Below, piece after piece: positions 25,715 to 34,031 of a stretch of DNA of 64,000 bases; position 1 is the first letter of the stretch; each line of letters opens with the position of its first letter. Position numbers and translations under genes: made by a program. This DNA is from an uncultured Sphingomonadales bacterium. Its GTDB lineage: Bacteria; Pseudomonadota; Alphaproteobacteria; Sphingomonadales; Sphingomonadaceae. Location of the stretch: contig CAIJLW010000084.1 in assembly GCA_903821685.1 (NCBI GenBank), positions 1 to 64,000 on the forward strand, written 5' to 3'. The notes below the pieces were generated by a model. The model worked only from the letters and a program-made list of their open reading frames with translations. It was not told the DNA's origin and did not search any database.

Positions 25715-25799
25715 GCTGCAGATATCTGTTGCGTGAAAAAAGAGCGGGCGTATTGTTCGGACAATGTCAAAAGCTTCTAAACCAAGGCAACCCTAACGC

Positions 25800-26423
25800 A
25801 TGAGCAATTGGTGGGACCGGAACGTCGTTCCTCGCTTAATCGGTTGCGCATGTACGCAACCTGCGGTGATGCATGACCGAGCCAAGGTGGTGCCGTTCGC
25901 TTCCGGCGATGTTCTGGAGTTGGGCTGCGGCGCGCCTAATCTCGATTATTATAACCGTAACAATGTGCGTTCGCTGTCCGGCATAGACCCATCTGCTGAA
26001 TTGCTTGCCCGCGCAAAACTGGCGTTGGAAAGCAAAGGGATGACAGCAAACTTCATTCCCGGCATCGCAGAAGCGCTTCCTTTCGCAAACAACAGCTTCG
26101 ACTGCGTTGTCACAACCTTCACGCTGTGTTCGGTGCAGGACCCGCAAGCCGCGCTGTCGGAGGCGAAGCGTGTGCTTAAGCCGGGTGGTCGATTGCTGTT
26201 CGTTGAACATGGTCGTGCACCCGATACTGATGCCGCTGCCTGGCAGAGGCGGATTGAACCGGTTTGGAAGCGGATTGCCGGCGGTTGCCATTTGATCCGG
26301 CCCGTAACGCGGGCCATATCTGACGCTGGCTTTGTGTGTAATGCACCGCAGGGACATTATATGAAAAGGACACCGAAATGGCTTGGCTGGGTGGAATGGG
26401 GCGAGGCAAGATTGGCGGACTAA
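25800..26423 (+). CDS. Class I SAM-dependent methyltransferase
   Basis: A 207-residue Rossmann methyltransferase of the Methyltransf_11 type: SAM motif DVLELGCGAPNLDYY (about residues 37-51), acidic loop GIDPSAELLARAK, IAEALPFANNSFDCVVTTFTLCSV and the post-motif RVLKPGGRLLFVEHGR. The pattern resembles the small phospholipid/UbiE-like methyltransferases (METTL7-like), but the substrate is not identifiable. Its 3' end overlaps the GIN-domain gene by 46 bases in another frame, implying co-transcription with it and the DUF192 gene. Confidence 0.88.
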   Translation: MSNWWDRNVVPRLIGCACTQPAVMHDRAKVVPFASGDVLELGCGAPNLDYYNRNNVRSLSGIDPSAELLARAKLALESKGMTANFIPGIAEALPFANNSFDCVVTTFTLCSVQDPQAALSEAKRVLKPGGRLLFVEHGRAPDTDAAAWQRRIEPVWKRIAGGCHLIRPVTRAISDAGFVCNAPQGHYMKRTPKWLGWVEWGEARLAD

Positions 26424-27139
26424 GCAGTGTTTTATGTGTGACCACGGCTTTGGCCGCAGCAGGCCCCGCGTCTGCTGAAGAACGCAAAATGCTCGTAGGC
26501 AGCTTTGAAGATATTCAGGTATTTGGTGACATTAACGTCGAGATTTTAACGGGGAAGTCACCCACCGCTCGGGCGACAGGTGACAAGCACGTGATTGATG
26601 GGTTAAAACTGGAACGCGCCGGCATGACGCTCCGGGTGCGGCTTCAAGGCGCCTTAAACGACGCCAAAGGAGCCTCGATGACAGGACCCATCACTGTGCA
26701 GCTAACAACACAAGGCATCAAAAGCATAGCCATAGCCGGAAATGGCATATTGAAGATCTCAAATGTCGCTCAATCAGATGCGGTTCGCATGCTTGTTGCA
26801 GGCAACGGCTCAATCGCTGTTGAAAAACTGATTACCGATAAACTTTCGGCGAGTATTGCCGGCAATGGGCGCATAGACATCAAAAGCGGCAATGTTCGGA
26901 ATGGGAGAGTGTTGCTTGATGGCGCGGGTCGGTTTGATGCGCCGAACGTCAAAATGCGTACTCTTCGTCTTGAGCATAACGGAAATGCCATATCCAACGT
27001 CCAAGCCATGGAAGAGGCTAATATATTTAATCGCGGGTCAGGCAACATTACGGTTGGCGGAAGTGGAAGCTGTTTTATTAAGCAAGCAGGAAACGCCGCG
27101 ATCAATTGTACCCGAGTCGAAAAAGGATCACGTAAATGA
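26378..27139 (+). CDS. GIN-domain (DUF2807) secreted protein
   Basis: A 253-residue exported protein: signal peptide (LSSVLCVTTALAAAGPASAEE), then two beta-helical GIN domains recognised from SFEDIQVFGDINVEILTGKSP, SIAIAGNGILKIS, VRMLVAGNGSIAVEKL, SASIAGNGRIDI and the closing GSGNITVGGSGSCFIKQAGNA. These right-handed beta-helix modules occur in putative surface adhesins and periplasmic proteins. The ATG at 26378, inside the methyltransferase gene, has AAGGA at good spacing, so the overlap is real. Followed by DUF192 with a four-base overlap. Confidence 0.88.
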   Translation: MAWLGGMGRGKIGGLSSVLCVTTALAAAGPASAEERKMLVGSFEDIQVFGDINVEILTGKSPTARATGDKHVIDGLKLERAGMTLRVRLQGALNDAKGASMTGPITVQLTTQGIKSIAIAGNGILKISNVAQSDAVRMLVAGNGSIAVEKLITDKLSASIAGNGRIDIKSGNVRNGRVLLDGAGRFDAPNVKMRTLRLEHNGNAISNVQAMEEANIFNRGSGNITVGGSGSCFIKQAGNAAINCTRVEKGSRK

Positions 27140-27648
27140 AGTTAAGCCAGTTCAGCCGCCGCAGTGTCTATGCGATTGCGTTGTCGCTTACCGCATGCAC
27201 AATGCCCGCCAATGGCGACAGTCAGGTTGCTGGCTGCACCCCAGGCGCAGCTGCCGGTCAGTCAGCCGCCGGAATACAACAGGTAACTTTGTGCATTTCC
27301 AGCGCGAAAACGACTCGGGCCTTCAATGTTGAGGTCGCCGAAACCTCAGCGCAGCAAGCCAAAGGGTTGATGTTCCGAACCGAGCTTGCCGATAATGCAG
27401 GGATGATCTTTCCTTTCCCCGAACCGCGCATCGCGAGTTTCTGGATGAAAAACACCGTCATCCCCTTGGACATTATCTTCATCCGCGCGAACGGCACGAT
27501 TGAGAGTATCGCAGATAACACCACCCCATATTCAACGATACCTGTAGAAGCCGGTGAACCCGTAGTTGCCGTGCTGGAATTGCGTGGTGGTCTTGCCGCT
27601 GAATTGGGCATAGCCGCGGGCGACACCGTGAAATGGGCCACCAAATAG
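27136..27648 (+). CDS. DUF192 domain protein, exported
   Basis: A 170-residue protein with a signal sequence (possible lipobox LTAC) and a C-terminal DUF192 domain from about residue 58. Hallmarks: QAKGLMFRTELADNAGMIFPF, SFWMKNTVIPLDIIFI and VLELRGGLAAELGIAAGDTVKW. DUF192 is an extracytoplasmic beta-barrel family of unknown function common next to the NDUFA12 and aat region in alphaproteobacteria. Third gene of the methyltransferase-GIN-DUF192 run, with a four-base ATGA overlap. Confidence 0.9.
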   Translation: MKLSQFSRRSVYAIALSLTACTMPANGDSQVAGCTPGAAAGQSAAGIQQVTLCISSAKTTRAFNVEVAETSAQQAKGLMFRTELADNAGMIFPFPEPRIASFWMKNTVIPLDIIFIRANGTIESIADNTTPYSTIPVEAGEPVVAVLELRGGLAAELGIAAGDTVKWATK

Positions 27649-27697
27649 GGACAAATAAGGATTGCGCGGCAACGTGCTTGCTCCTAATCGCGAAGCC

Positions 27698-28084
27698 ATG
27701 GGTATACTGGGTAAAATCTTCACGTGGTGGGACGGCGCTACGATCGGCACGGCAATCTATAGCTGGCGTAAAGGCAAGGCTGTGGGTACCGACACCGAAG
27801 GCAACAAATATTATCAATCATCCGACGGCAAGCGCCGCTGGGTAATTTATAATGGTCCCAATGACGCCAGCCGCGTTTCGCCTGATTGGCATGGTTGGCT
27901 CCATGGCACACATGATGGTGATCCGGAGAGTTACCTCCCGCCGCATCGCGGTTATGAAACTGCGGCTGTTCCCAATCTGACAGGGACTGGAGGGGCATAT
28001 CGCCCCGCAGGATCGATTGAGCGCGGCGGCCACCGTGCGCGCGCAACTGGCGATTATGAGGCGTGGAGTCCCGACGCATTATGA
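27698..28084 (+). CDS. NADH dehydrogenase accessory subunit, NDUFA12 family
   Basis: A 128-residue protein homologous to the mitochondrial complex I subunit NDUFA12 (B17.2): WWDGATIGTAIYSWRKGKAVGTDTEGNKYY, RRWVIYNG, DASRVSPDWHGWLHGTHDGDP and the conserved proline-rich end. In alphaproteobacteria it is a supernumerary complex I subunit encoded away from the nuo operon. Start ATG 27698, about 50 bases after the DUF192 stop. Stop overlaps the DUF2155 start (ATGA). Confidence 0.93.
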   Translation: MGILGKIFTWWDGATIGTAIYSWRKGKAVGTDTEGNKYYQSSDGKRRWVIYNGPNDASRVSPDWHGWLHGTHDGDPESYLPPHRGYETAAVPNLTGTGGAYRPAGSIERGGHRARATGDYEAWSPDAL

Positions 28085-28701
28085 TCCGCACACGCGGTCT
28101 ATTGGTTCTGCCGTTGCTGGCGACGCTGGCCGCGTGTGGATCTTCTACGGACGCGTTGGAGGCGCCCGCGCAGTCGGGAAAGGCACAGCCTACAAATGAT
28201 AAAATTGCTACCATAGCTAGCGGATCCATTGGGACGCCGATGGCTGAACGCGTTGCAGTCCTCGGCCTTTTGAACAAGCGGAACGGTCAGACCCGCGATA
28301 TTGAACTAAAGCCCGGTGAAGCTATTCGATTTGACAAAGTTGTTGTCAGACTTCGCGCCTGCGAAAAAACAGCGCCATGGGAAACCTATCCCGACGAAGG
28401 TGCATTTGTGCAGCTCCTCGTCAACGAACGCCCTCCTGGCACTACCGAGGCAGAGAGATGGCGTAATGTTTTCTCCGGCTGGTTATTTAAAGAAAATCCC
28501 GCCGCCAATGTTGTCGAACATGCGATTTACGATGTATGGGTCAAGGCTTGCAAAATGAATTTCCCCGGCGAAGAAACGCCTGTAGAGGAGAAATCGTCAG
28601 ATGCCGCGACCGCAGAACCAAAAGCCCCATCAAGTGCGCCCCAATTGCCGTCCGAACCCGGGGCTAAGGCACCTGACGCAGCAACCCCGGACGCGCTCTG
28701 A
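28081..28701 (+). CDS. DUF2155 domain lipoprotein
   Basis: A 206-residue protein with lipobox LAAC (Cys about 19). The DUF2155 domain spans about residues 50-155: [76 protein letters not shown] low-complexity Ala/Pro/Glu tail follows. Conserved in alphaproteobacteria, almost always next to NDUFA12 and aat; function unknown. The last 175 bases are also coding on the other strand (aat), with both products' tails made of low-complexity sequence. Confidence 0.9.
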   Translation: MIRTRGLLVLPLLATLAACGSSTDALEAPAQSGKAQPTNDKIATIASGSIGTPMAERVAVLGLLNKRNGQTRDIELKPGEAIRFDKVVVRLRACEKTAPWETYPDEGAFVQLLVNERPPGTTEAERWRNVFSGWLFKENPAANVVEHAIYDVWVKACKMNFPGEETPVEEKSSDAATAEPKAPSSAPQLPSEPGAKAPDAATPDAL

Positions 28702-29279
28702 ACTGACTTTGTAAGCGCGGCTTCGAGCAGCTTTAGATATGCGCCTTGAGTCATCTCAATCGCCCCTAAGCTCTCCAAATGGTCAGTCATAAACTGGCAA
28801 TCCAACAATTTAAAACCGCCAATGTTAAGCCGCGCAACCAGCCATGCCAGAGCAACCTTGGAAGCATCGGTCGCCCGCGAGAACATGCTTTCCCCAAAAA
28901 ATGCGCGTCCTAAAGCAAGTCCATAAAGCCCACCCACAAGGCGGCCTTCCGACCAACATTCAACGCTGTGCGCCTGGCCAAGGCTGTGCAGCCGGCAGAA
29001 GGCCTCCTGGATGTCCGGGTTGATCCAGGTGTCCTGCCGATCGGCCTGCGGCGCAGCACATGTGTCAATGATCTGCGCAAAGGCAGTGTCGGAAGTTACA
29101 ACAAACCGGTCTTGCCGGATTGTTTTGGCAAGAGACTTTGACAAGCGAAAGCCATCAAGCGGCATGACAGCGCGGAATTCGGGCTCAATCCAAAAGGTGT
29201 CGGGGTCATCCCGCGCGTCGGACATCGGAAATATGCCATTGGCGTACGCCTGAAGCAGCAAATCCAGATCGATGGGCAA
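28527..29279 (-). CDS. aat: Leucyl/phenylalanyl-tRNA-protein transferase
   Basis: Adds Leu or Phe to proteins with N-terminal Arg/Lys, marking them for ClpAP through the N-end rule. The 250-residue frame has the core motifs [57 protein letters not shown] and [19 protein letters not shown]. The conserved enzyme ends at about residue 192 (LLEAALTKS); the remaining ~58 residues (Ser/Gly/Ala-rich) are an extension lying antisense to the DUF2155 gene. Either a stop was lost or the overlap is an old one. Divergent from purC. Confidence 0.92.
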   Translation of the reverse strand: MPIDLDLLLQAYANGIFPMSDARDDPDTFWIEPEFRAVMPLDGFRLSKSLAKTIRQDRFVVTSDTAFAQIIDTCAAPQADRQDTWINPDIQEAFCRLHSLGQAHSVECWSEGRLVGGLYGLALGRAFFGESMFSRATDASKVALAWLVARLNIGGFKLLDCQFMTDHLESLGAIEMTQGAYLKLLEAALTKSVQSASGVAASGALAPGSDGNWGALDGAFGSAVAASDDFSSTGVSSPGKFILQALTHTS

Positions 29280-29357
29280 AACATGTCCTTTCGCGTCCGA
29301 GCTAATTACCTATCTCGAATTGCGCCGACGCATGCAATGGATTATAGTAGGAAAAAT

Positions 29358-29401
29358 GCCCCGGCAGAGTTAGGCTCAGTTAGAGCCAGCCCCGCCGGGG
29401 C
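29358..29401 (+). promoter_or_regulatory. Large structured leader upstream of purC
   Basis: An outer 8-bp perfect stem GCCCCGGC / GCCGGGGC encloses an inner GGCTC / GAGCC stem, ending 32 bases before the purC start. It could be an attenuator or leader structure, or a terminator for a leader transcript. There is no T-run. It is not the terminator of aat, which runs the other way. Confidence 0.5.
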
Positions 29402-29432
29402 GCGTCATTTCAAGCAAAGTCAGGGACCGCAT

Positions 29433-30212
29433 ATGACCCGCCGCCGCAAAATATACGAAGGCAAGGCTAAGATTCTTTACGAAGGTCCCGAGCCCGGTAC
29501 GTTGATCCAATATTTCAAGGATGATGCCACCGCCTTTAATGCCCAGAAAAAGGGTACAATTTCCGGTAAGGGCGTCATCAACAATCGCGTGTCGGAGCAT
29601 GTATTCACCCGGTTGAGCCACATTGGCATTCCGACGCACTTCATCCGCCGCCTCAACATGCGCGAACAATTGATCCGTCAGGTGGAGATTGTGCCGATTG
29701 AAGTTATTGTGCGCAATGTAGCCGCAGGAACCTTATCCAAGCGTCTGGGCATTGAAGAGGGCACTCCGCTTCCACACACATTGCTCGAATATTGCTATAA
29801 GGACGACAGCCTGGGTGATCCGCTGGTTGCCGAAGAGCATATCGCTTGCTTTGGTTGGGCAACGCAGGAGGAAATGCAGGACATTTCGTCCATGGCAATT
29901 CGAATCAACGATTTTCTGTGCGGCATGTTTGCGGCCATCGGCATTCGGCTCGTCGACTTTAAACTGGAGTTTGGCCGCCTATTTGATGGCGATTTCTCAC
30001 GTATAATTCTTGCCGACGAAATCAGCCCGGATGGCTGCCGCCTTTGGGACATTGAAACAGGCGAGAAGCTTGACAAGGATCGGTTCCGCCGTGACCTGGG
30101 TGGCGAAGCAGAAGCCTATCAAGAAGTCGCCCGCCGCCTTGGCCTAATGCCCGATGAAAGCGAAGGCGCAGTGCTTGACATGGTCAGTCACAGGTTACGT
30201 AAAGGTAAGTAA
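29433..30212 (+). CDS. purC: Phosphoribosylaminoimidazole-succinocarboxamide synthase
   Basis: Joins aspartate to CAIR in step 8 of de novo purine synthesis, making SAICAR. The 259-residue protein has the ATP-grasp-like N-terminus [55 protein letters not shown] and the C-terminal [14 protein letters not shown]. Start at 29433 is the family start; the frame continues upstream to 29283 through a structured leader. purS and purQ follow after a 170-base AT-rich gap on the same strand. Confidence 0.96.
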   Translation: MTRRRKIYEGKAKILYEGPEPGTLIQYFKDDATAFNAQKKGTISGKGVINNRVSEHVFTRLSHIGIPTHFIRRLNMREQLIRQVEIVPIEVIVRNVAAGTLSKRLGIEEGTPLPHTLLEYCYKDDSLGDPLVAEEHIACFGWATQEEMQDISSMAIRINDFLCGMFAAIGIRLVDFKLEFGRLFDGDFSRIILADEISPDGCRLWDIETGEKLDKDRFRRDLGGEAEAYQEVARRLGLMPDESEGAVLDMVSHRLRKGK

Positions 30213-30384
30213 ATCAATAATTTACACAAGAAGATATTGCAAAATCCAAAATTTTACGATATATTCAGAGCATTAAAAATGGGCTTTCCAAAGATAGTTA
30301 AAATTTCGCTGCCGTTAGCTTAGGCTTGAATCGCTCAACCTGGCTTCTATAGGCAGGTGAAACAATCAAGCGGATGGATCCAAA

Positions 30385-30615
30385 ATGAAAACGCGCATTT
30401 TTGTAACGCTAAAAAACGGTGTGCTTGATCCACAAGGCAAGGCCATCCATCACGCCATTGAAGGGTTAGGTTTTTCCGGCGTACATGACGTGCGCGCCGG
30501 TCGTCTTATCGAAATCGAACATGAGCCGGGGCTTTCGAAGTCAGACCTTGAGTCGATGTGCACCAAGTTGCTCGCCAATATGGTGATCGAGAATTTTGAG
30601 ATCGAGCAGGCTTGA
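30385..30615 (+). CDS. purS: Phosphoribosylformylglycinamidine synthase subunit PurS
   Basis: A 76-residue subunit of the three-part FGAM synthase that couples PurQ (glutaminase) to PurL (synthase). Whole protein matches Pur[36 protein letters not shown] and the ending [16 protein letters not shown]. The stop codon overlaps the purQ ATG by one base, so the two are translationally coupled. purL is not in this window. Confidence 0.95.
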   Translation: MKTRIFVTLKNGVLDPQGKAIHHAIEGLGFSGVHDVRAGRLIEIEHEPGLSKSDLESMCTKLLANMVIENFEIEQA

Positions 30616-31280
30616 TGCGGGCCGCAGTTATTCAGTTCCCCGGTTCCAATTGCGACCGCGACATGGCGGTGGCGATTCGCAACATCACAGGTGCGGAAAC
30701 GAAACTTGTATGGCATCGTACTGCCGAATTGCCTGACGGACTTGACCTCATCGCCATTCCGGGGGGTTTTTCCTATGGCGATTATCTGCGCTCCGGTGCG
30801 ATGGCGGCCAGATCACCTGTCATGCAAGCGGTCATAGCAGCAGCTGGACGCGGCGTGCCTGTTCTGGGTGTTTGCAATGGGTTCCAAATATTGACTGAGG
30901 CAGGCCTGCTGCCCGGCGCTTTAATGCGCAATGCCGGAATACGGTTCGTCTGCCGCACTGTCGCCTTGACGGTCGAGAATAGCCAATCTGCGTTTACCCG
31001 CGGCTACGCCAATGGTGAAAAGGTCCGCATTCCCGTAGCACATCATGATGGCAATTATTTCGCGGATAGCGATACGCTCGACAGACTTGAGGGGGATGGT
31101 CGCGTCGCCTTCCGCTATGCCGAAGACGTCAATGGTTCCGCGCGGAACATCGCTGGCGTGCTTAGCGCAGCTGGTAATGTCTTGGGTATGATGCCCCATC
31201 CCGAACGCATGACCGAAGCCGTGCAAGGCGGGTCAGACGGTCGCCGCTTGTTCGAGGGGCTGATCCACCAGATCGCTTGA
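30615..31280 (+). CDS. purQ: Phosphoribosylformylglycinamidine synthase subunit PurQ
   Basis: A 221-residue class I glutamine amidotransferase delivering ammonia to PurL. Triad residues: nucleophile Cys in [21 protein letters not shown] and His-Glu in [11 protein letters not shown]; the family-typical [15 protein letters not shown] is at about residues 50-65. Starts at the ATG overlapping the purS stop. purL, usually next, is absent; the 3' end instead overlaps by 48 bases a convergent, frameshifted minus-strand gene. Confidence 0.95.
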   Translation: MRAAVIQFPGSNCDRDMAVAIRNITGAETKLVWHRTAELPDGLDLIAIPGGFSYGDYLRSGAMAARSPVMQAVIAAAGRGVPVLGVCNGFQILTEAGLLPGALMRNAGIRFVCRTVALTVENSQSAFTRGYANGEKVRIPVAHHDGNYFADSDTLDRLEGDGRVAFRYAEDVNGSARNIAGVLSAAGNVLGMMPHPERMTEAVQGGSDGRRLFEGLIHQIA

Positions 31281-31635
31281 TTGTGCAGAATCCAGCACTT
31301 TTTCCGATTTCTTGCGCGGGAATAAAAAGCGACCCAATACTAATATGACCGTCGGCCAGAACATGGTATTGGACAGGTCATGTAACGACGCATTTAATGT
31401 CGCCTCGCCTTTTGCTCGGCCGCGCAAGGCTGCATATTCGTTAAACAGTTCGGCCATAAAAAATCAACCAACACCAGACACTGTCTGGACGGCGCCGAAG
31501 CACGACTGCGGATAGGAATAATATCAACAGCGAACCATGCACACGCATCGCGTCGTTCGTCAGGCCGACTGCTGCAATAAGCCCTGTTTTATAGCCGATC
31601 CATCGTTCGGCCAGCTGCAACAATATGTCTTGCAT
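31233..31635 (-). pseudogene. Small membrane protein gene split by a one-base frameshift in a T6 run
   Basis: Two minus-strand frames overlap here: 31635-31441 (MQDILLQLAERWIGYKTGL onwards, with a membrane helix) and 31457-31233 (MAELFNEYAALRG onwards, with FWPTVILVLGRFLFP). Deleting one T from the T6 run (A6 on plus, 31458-31463) fuses them as WLIF-MAELFNEYAALRG into one ~133-residue protein with two or three membrane helices. The whole composite looks like one conserved sphingomonad membrane protein. So this is a frameshifted gene, a sequencing error, or slippage-controlled. It is downstream of yhhQ. Confidence 0.65.
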
Positions 31636-31641
31636 GCGATC

Positions 31642-32373
31642 CTAAACTTTAGTTTTAAAAGGCGAAAAATTGGTTCCCTCGTCGAATATGTCGACGCCTT
31701 CTTTACGCTTAAGCCAGCCGACAACACCATAAGTAACGGGCGTTAAAACCACTTCCCAGCCCACTTTCAACAGCCAGTTTGTGAGCATAACGCTGATGAC
31801 CTGTTCGTTGCTCCATATACCCCCAAAGGCGAGCGGGTAAAAAATGATGCTATCAATGCCTTGCCCTGCGACAGTCGACCCAATGGTACGCGACCACAAA
31901 TGCTTTCCGCCGGTCCATATCTTCATACGCGCCATGACATAGCTGTTGATGAACTCGCCTGCCCAAAACGCGGTGATCGACGCAAAGACGATCCGCCAAA
32001 CTTGACCAAACACGCTTTCATAAGCGGCCTGCCCCGGCCAACCGGGTGCTGGCGGGAGGGCAACCACAACCCAGCTCATGAATGCCATGAACAGCAACGC
32101 GGCAAAACCAGCCCAAATAACCCTACGCGCACGGGCGAAGCCATATACTTCAGTTAAGACGTCACCAATGACATAGCCCAAGGGAAAAAATAGTATTCCG
32201 GCGCCAAATATCCATTGTTGGCCGTTGATTGCGAGCGCTGCGGGTTTAGCGGCACCGATGATGTTGGACAGCAACAATATGGCGACAAAAGCCGCCATAA
32301 CGAAATCATAATAGCGAAACTGACGGCCAGTAACCGCACTTGCGCGTTCGGAGAGAATAGGGGCATCGTGCAT
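31642..32373 (-). CDS. yhhQ: Queuosine precursor transporter (YhhQ/VUT family)
   Basis: A 243-residue membrane protein with six hydrophobic segments, importing queuosine precursors such as preQ0/preQ1. Family phrases: NIIGAAKPAALAINGQQWIFGAGILFFPLGYVIGDVLTEVYGF, FWAGEFINSYVMARMKIW and GIDSIIFYPLAFGG. Salvage would serve queuosine tRNA modification; no que synthesis genes are in the window. Followed four to seven bases later by the frameshifted membrane protein gene, suggesting one transcript. Confidence 0.92.
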   Translation of the reverse strand: MHDAPILSERASAVTGRQFRYYDFVMAAFVAILLLSNIIGAAKPAALAINGQQWIFGAGILFFPLGYVIGDVLTEVYGFARARRVIWAGFAALLFMAFMSWVVVALPPAPGWPGQAAYESVFGQVWRIVFASITAFWAGEFINSYVMARMKIWTGGKHLWSRTIGSTVAGQGIDSIIFYPLAFGGIWSNEQVISVMLTNWLLKVGWEVVLTPVTYGVVGWLKRKEGVDIFDEGTNFSPFKTKV

Positions 32374-32431
32374 AAATCGACATAAGCAGCTTTGCGTTCC
32401 AGCGCAAAGCCGTTATTGCTCCTCGCAGCGC

Positions 32432-32508
32432 GCGCCCTTAGCTCAGCTGGATAGAGCGCGAGACTTCTAATCTTGAGGCCACAGGTTCGACTCCTGTAGG
32501 GCGCGCCA
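32432..32508 (+). tRNA. tRNA-Arg (anticodon TCT)
   Basis: 77-nt cloverleaf including encoded CCA: acceptor GCGCCCT / AGGGCGC, D-arm GCTC...GAGC, anticodon stem CGAGA / TCTTG (one G-T pair) with loop CTTCTAA (anticodon TCT), T-arm ACAGG-TTCGACT-CCTGT, discriminator G. Reads AGA (and AGG by wobble). Confidence 0.97.
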
Positions 32509-32557
32509 ATTGCGAACACAGTCGCTAACGAAAGTCGTTTTCCAAAAATGCCCCAAT

Positions 32558-34012
32558 TTAAAGGACGGATCGGTCCGCCCAGTGCGCATGTGTACCGCTG
32601 CTGATTTTATGCGGGAGGGCAATCCGGCAAACAGGGCCTTCCTCAAACCGCTTGCAATCAATCAATATGCATTCGGATGTCCCACGATTTTCGTCGGTGA
32701 CAAAGCTGACGAGATAGCCGTCATCTTCGTCCACCGCGCCAACACGTGAAGCAAAGGGTGCCTCACTGCCATAAACGCCCTCAGGAAGCTGTAGAGACCA
32801 TGAATCCCCTGTCAGCATGTCGTGCTTCACAAAGCCGTTGAACAGGAACCAGCCGGGCTTAGACGTCGTGCTATAGGCATACCGATAAGGCTGCCCCAGA
32901 TAGCGTTGGTTCATCATCCCGAATTCAAGGATGCGGTCATCCAACCGCTCTTCGCGCGTCGTTCCATCGGCAAGGTTAAACCGCCAGCGGTGCAGCTTGG
33001 GCTTGAAGCTATGTTCGTCGACATAGGCCATCATATGGCCATAGCCATCGGCGTTATCGAGTGGCGGTGGATAGGGGTCTTCTTCGAAATAGCCGTCGAG
33101 TACGACCTCATCACCCTCTTCATAGGCGTTGATGAAGTGGAGGACAAAAGTTGGGTCAGCTTCAAACCAGCGGATGTCTTCTGGTTGGCCAAACCGCGGA
33201 ATAAGCGCAAAACGCGATGGCAGCCCTTCATGCAACCGCGTGACGTGGACGTTTCGCTTCAGCAGTTCCGCATCCCAAAAAAGCGGAAAATCGCATAAGA
33301 TGGACCAATTCTGCGTAAACATCATGTCATGCGGCAGGCGTGGTCCCGGAAACGGGATTGGGACATAATGCACAAGCTTTCCGCTGCGATCTACCACCCC
33401 ATAATGCATATAGGGCGCATGCTTTGAATAGTTGAAGAACAATAATTCCCCAGTACGTTGATCGACCTTCGGATGGGCGGAAATGCCGTCGAGTGGCACC
33501 CACGACGCAACGCCCTCTTGCGCCAAGGTTTCGGGGTCAAGGACATAGCCTTCGCCGCATTGGTAGAATGTCGACACAGCTTTACCGCCGTGGACAATGA
33601 TGTCGGTGCTGGATGAATCCTTAAGACTGCCATGCGCGCCAAAGCCAGGGCGCAGCGACATAGACGCTTTATCCATGAGGCCACCCCATAGAGATCCTTC
33701 CGCCTCCTGCTCCGCCTGAAAACAACGAGTGCGGACGAAGCGGTTGCGATAGCTGGCCTTGCCACCCTTAAAATCGATCTGGTGGATCATGCCGTCACCG
33801 TCAAAAGGGTGGTAACGGCCAAGTGGTTGATGCAGCTGGTTTTCGGTGTTGCGCAGATAAATGCCGTCAATATCGTTCGGAATGCGGCCCTCAATCACAT
33901 CAAGGTCAGTCGCGGTGACTTCCTCATGCTGGGGCGTCCATGCGCCATTGAGATAGGGGTGGTTGCTCGGCTGCAGCGTTGCCTTTACCGGCGGCAATTT
34001 TTCGATCTGCAT
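32558..34012 (-). CDS. Carotenoid cleavage oxygenase (RPE65/lignostilbene dioxygenase family)
   Basis: A 484-residue seven-bladed beta-propeller non-haem iron oxygenase. The four iron-binding histidines are His180 (GISAHPKVD), His228 (RLPHDMMF), His292 (FVLHFINAY) and His475 (SGTHAHW); second-sphere glutamates are in the expected surroundings (INAYEEGD). Members cleave carotenoids, apocarotenoids or stilbenes such as lignostilbene. No carotenoid genes are adjacent, so the substrate stays open; both substrate types occur in sphingomonads. It lies convergent with tRNA-Arg and shortly downstream of the ALDH7-type gene. Confidence 0.92.
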   Translation of the reverse strand: MQIEKLPPVKATLQPSNHPYLNGAWTPQHEEVTATDLDVIEGRIPNDIDGIYLRNTENQLHQPLGRYHPFDGDGMIHQIDFKGGKASYRNRFVRTRCFQAEQEAEGSLWGGLMDKASMSLRPGFGAHGSLKDSSSTDIIVHGGKAVSTFYQCGEGYVLDPETLAQEGVASWVPLDGISAHPKVDQRTGELLFFNYSKHAPYMHYGVVDRSGKLVHYVPIPFPGPRLPHDMMFTQNWSILCDFPLFWDAELLKRNVHVTRLHEGLPSRFALIPRFGQPEDIRWFEADPTFVLHFINAYEEGDEVVLDGYFEEDPYPPPLDNADGYGHMMAYVDEHSFKPKLHRWRFNLADGTTREERLDDRILEFGMMNQRYLGQPYRYAYSTTSKPGWFLFNGFVKHDMLTGDSWSLQLPEGVYGSEAPFASRVGAVDEDDGYLVSFVTDENRGTSECILIDCKRFEEGPVCRIALPHKISSGTHAHWADRSVL

Positions 34013-34031
34013 TTCGCTCTCCTCTAAGCGC

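Noticed and set aside
32432-32558. tRNA-Arg as an integration site
   Set aside because: No direct repeat of the tRNA 3' end and no integrase gene found in the window.
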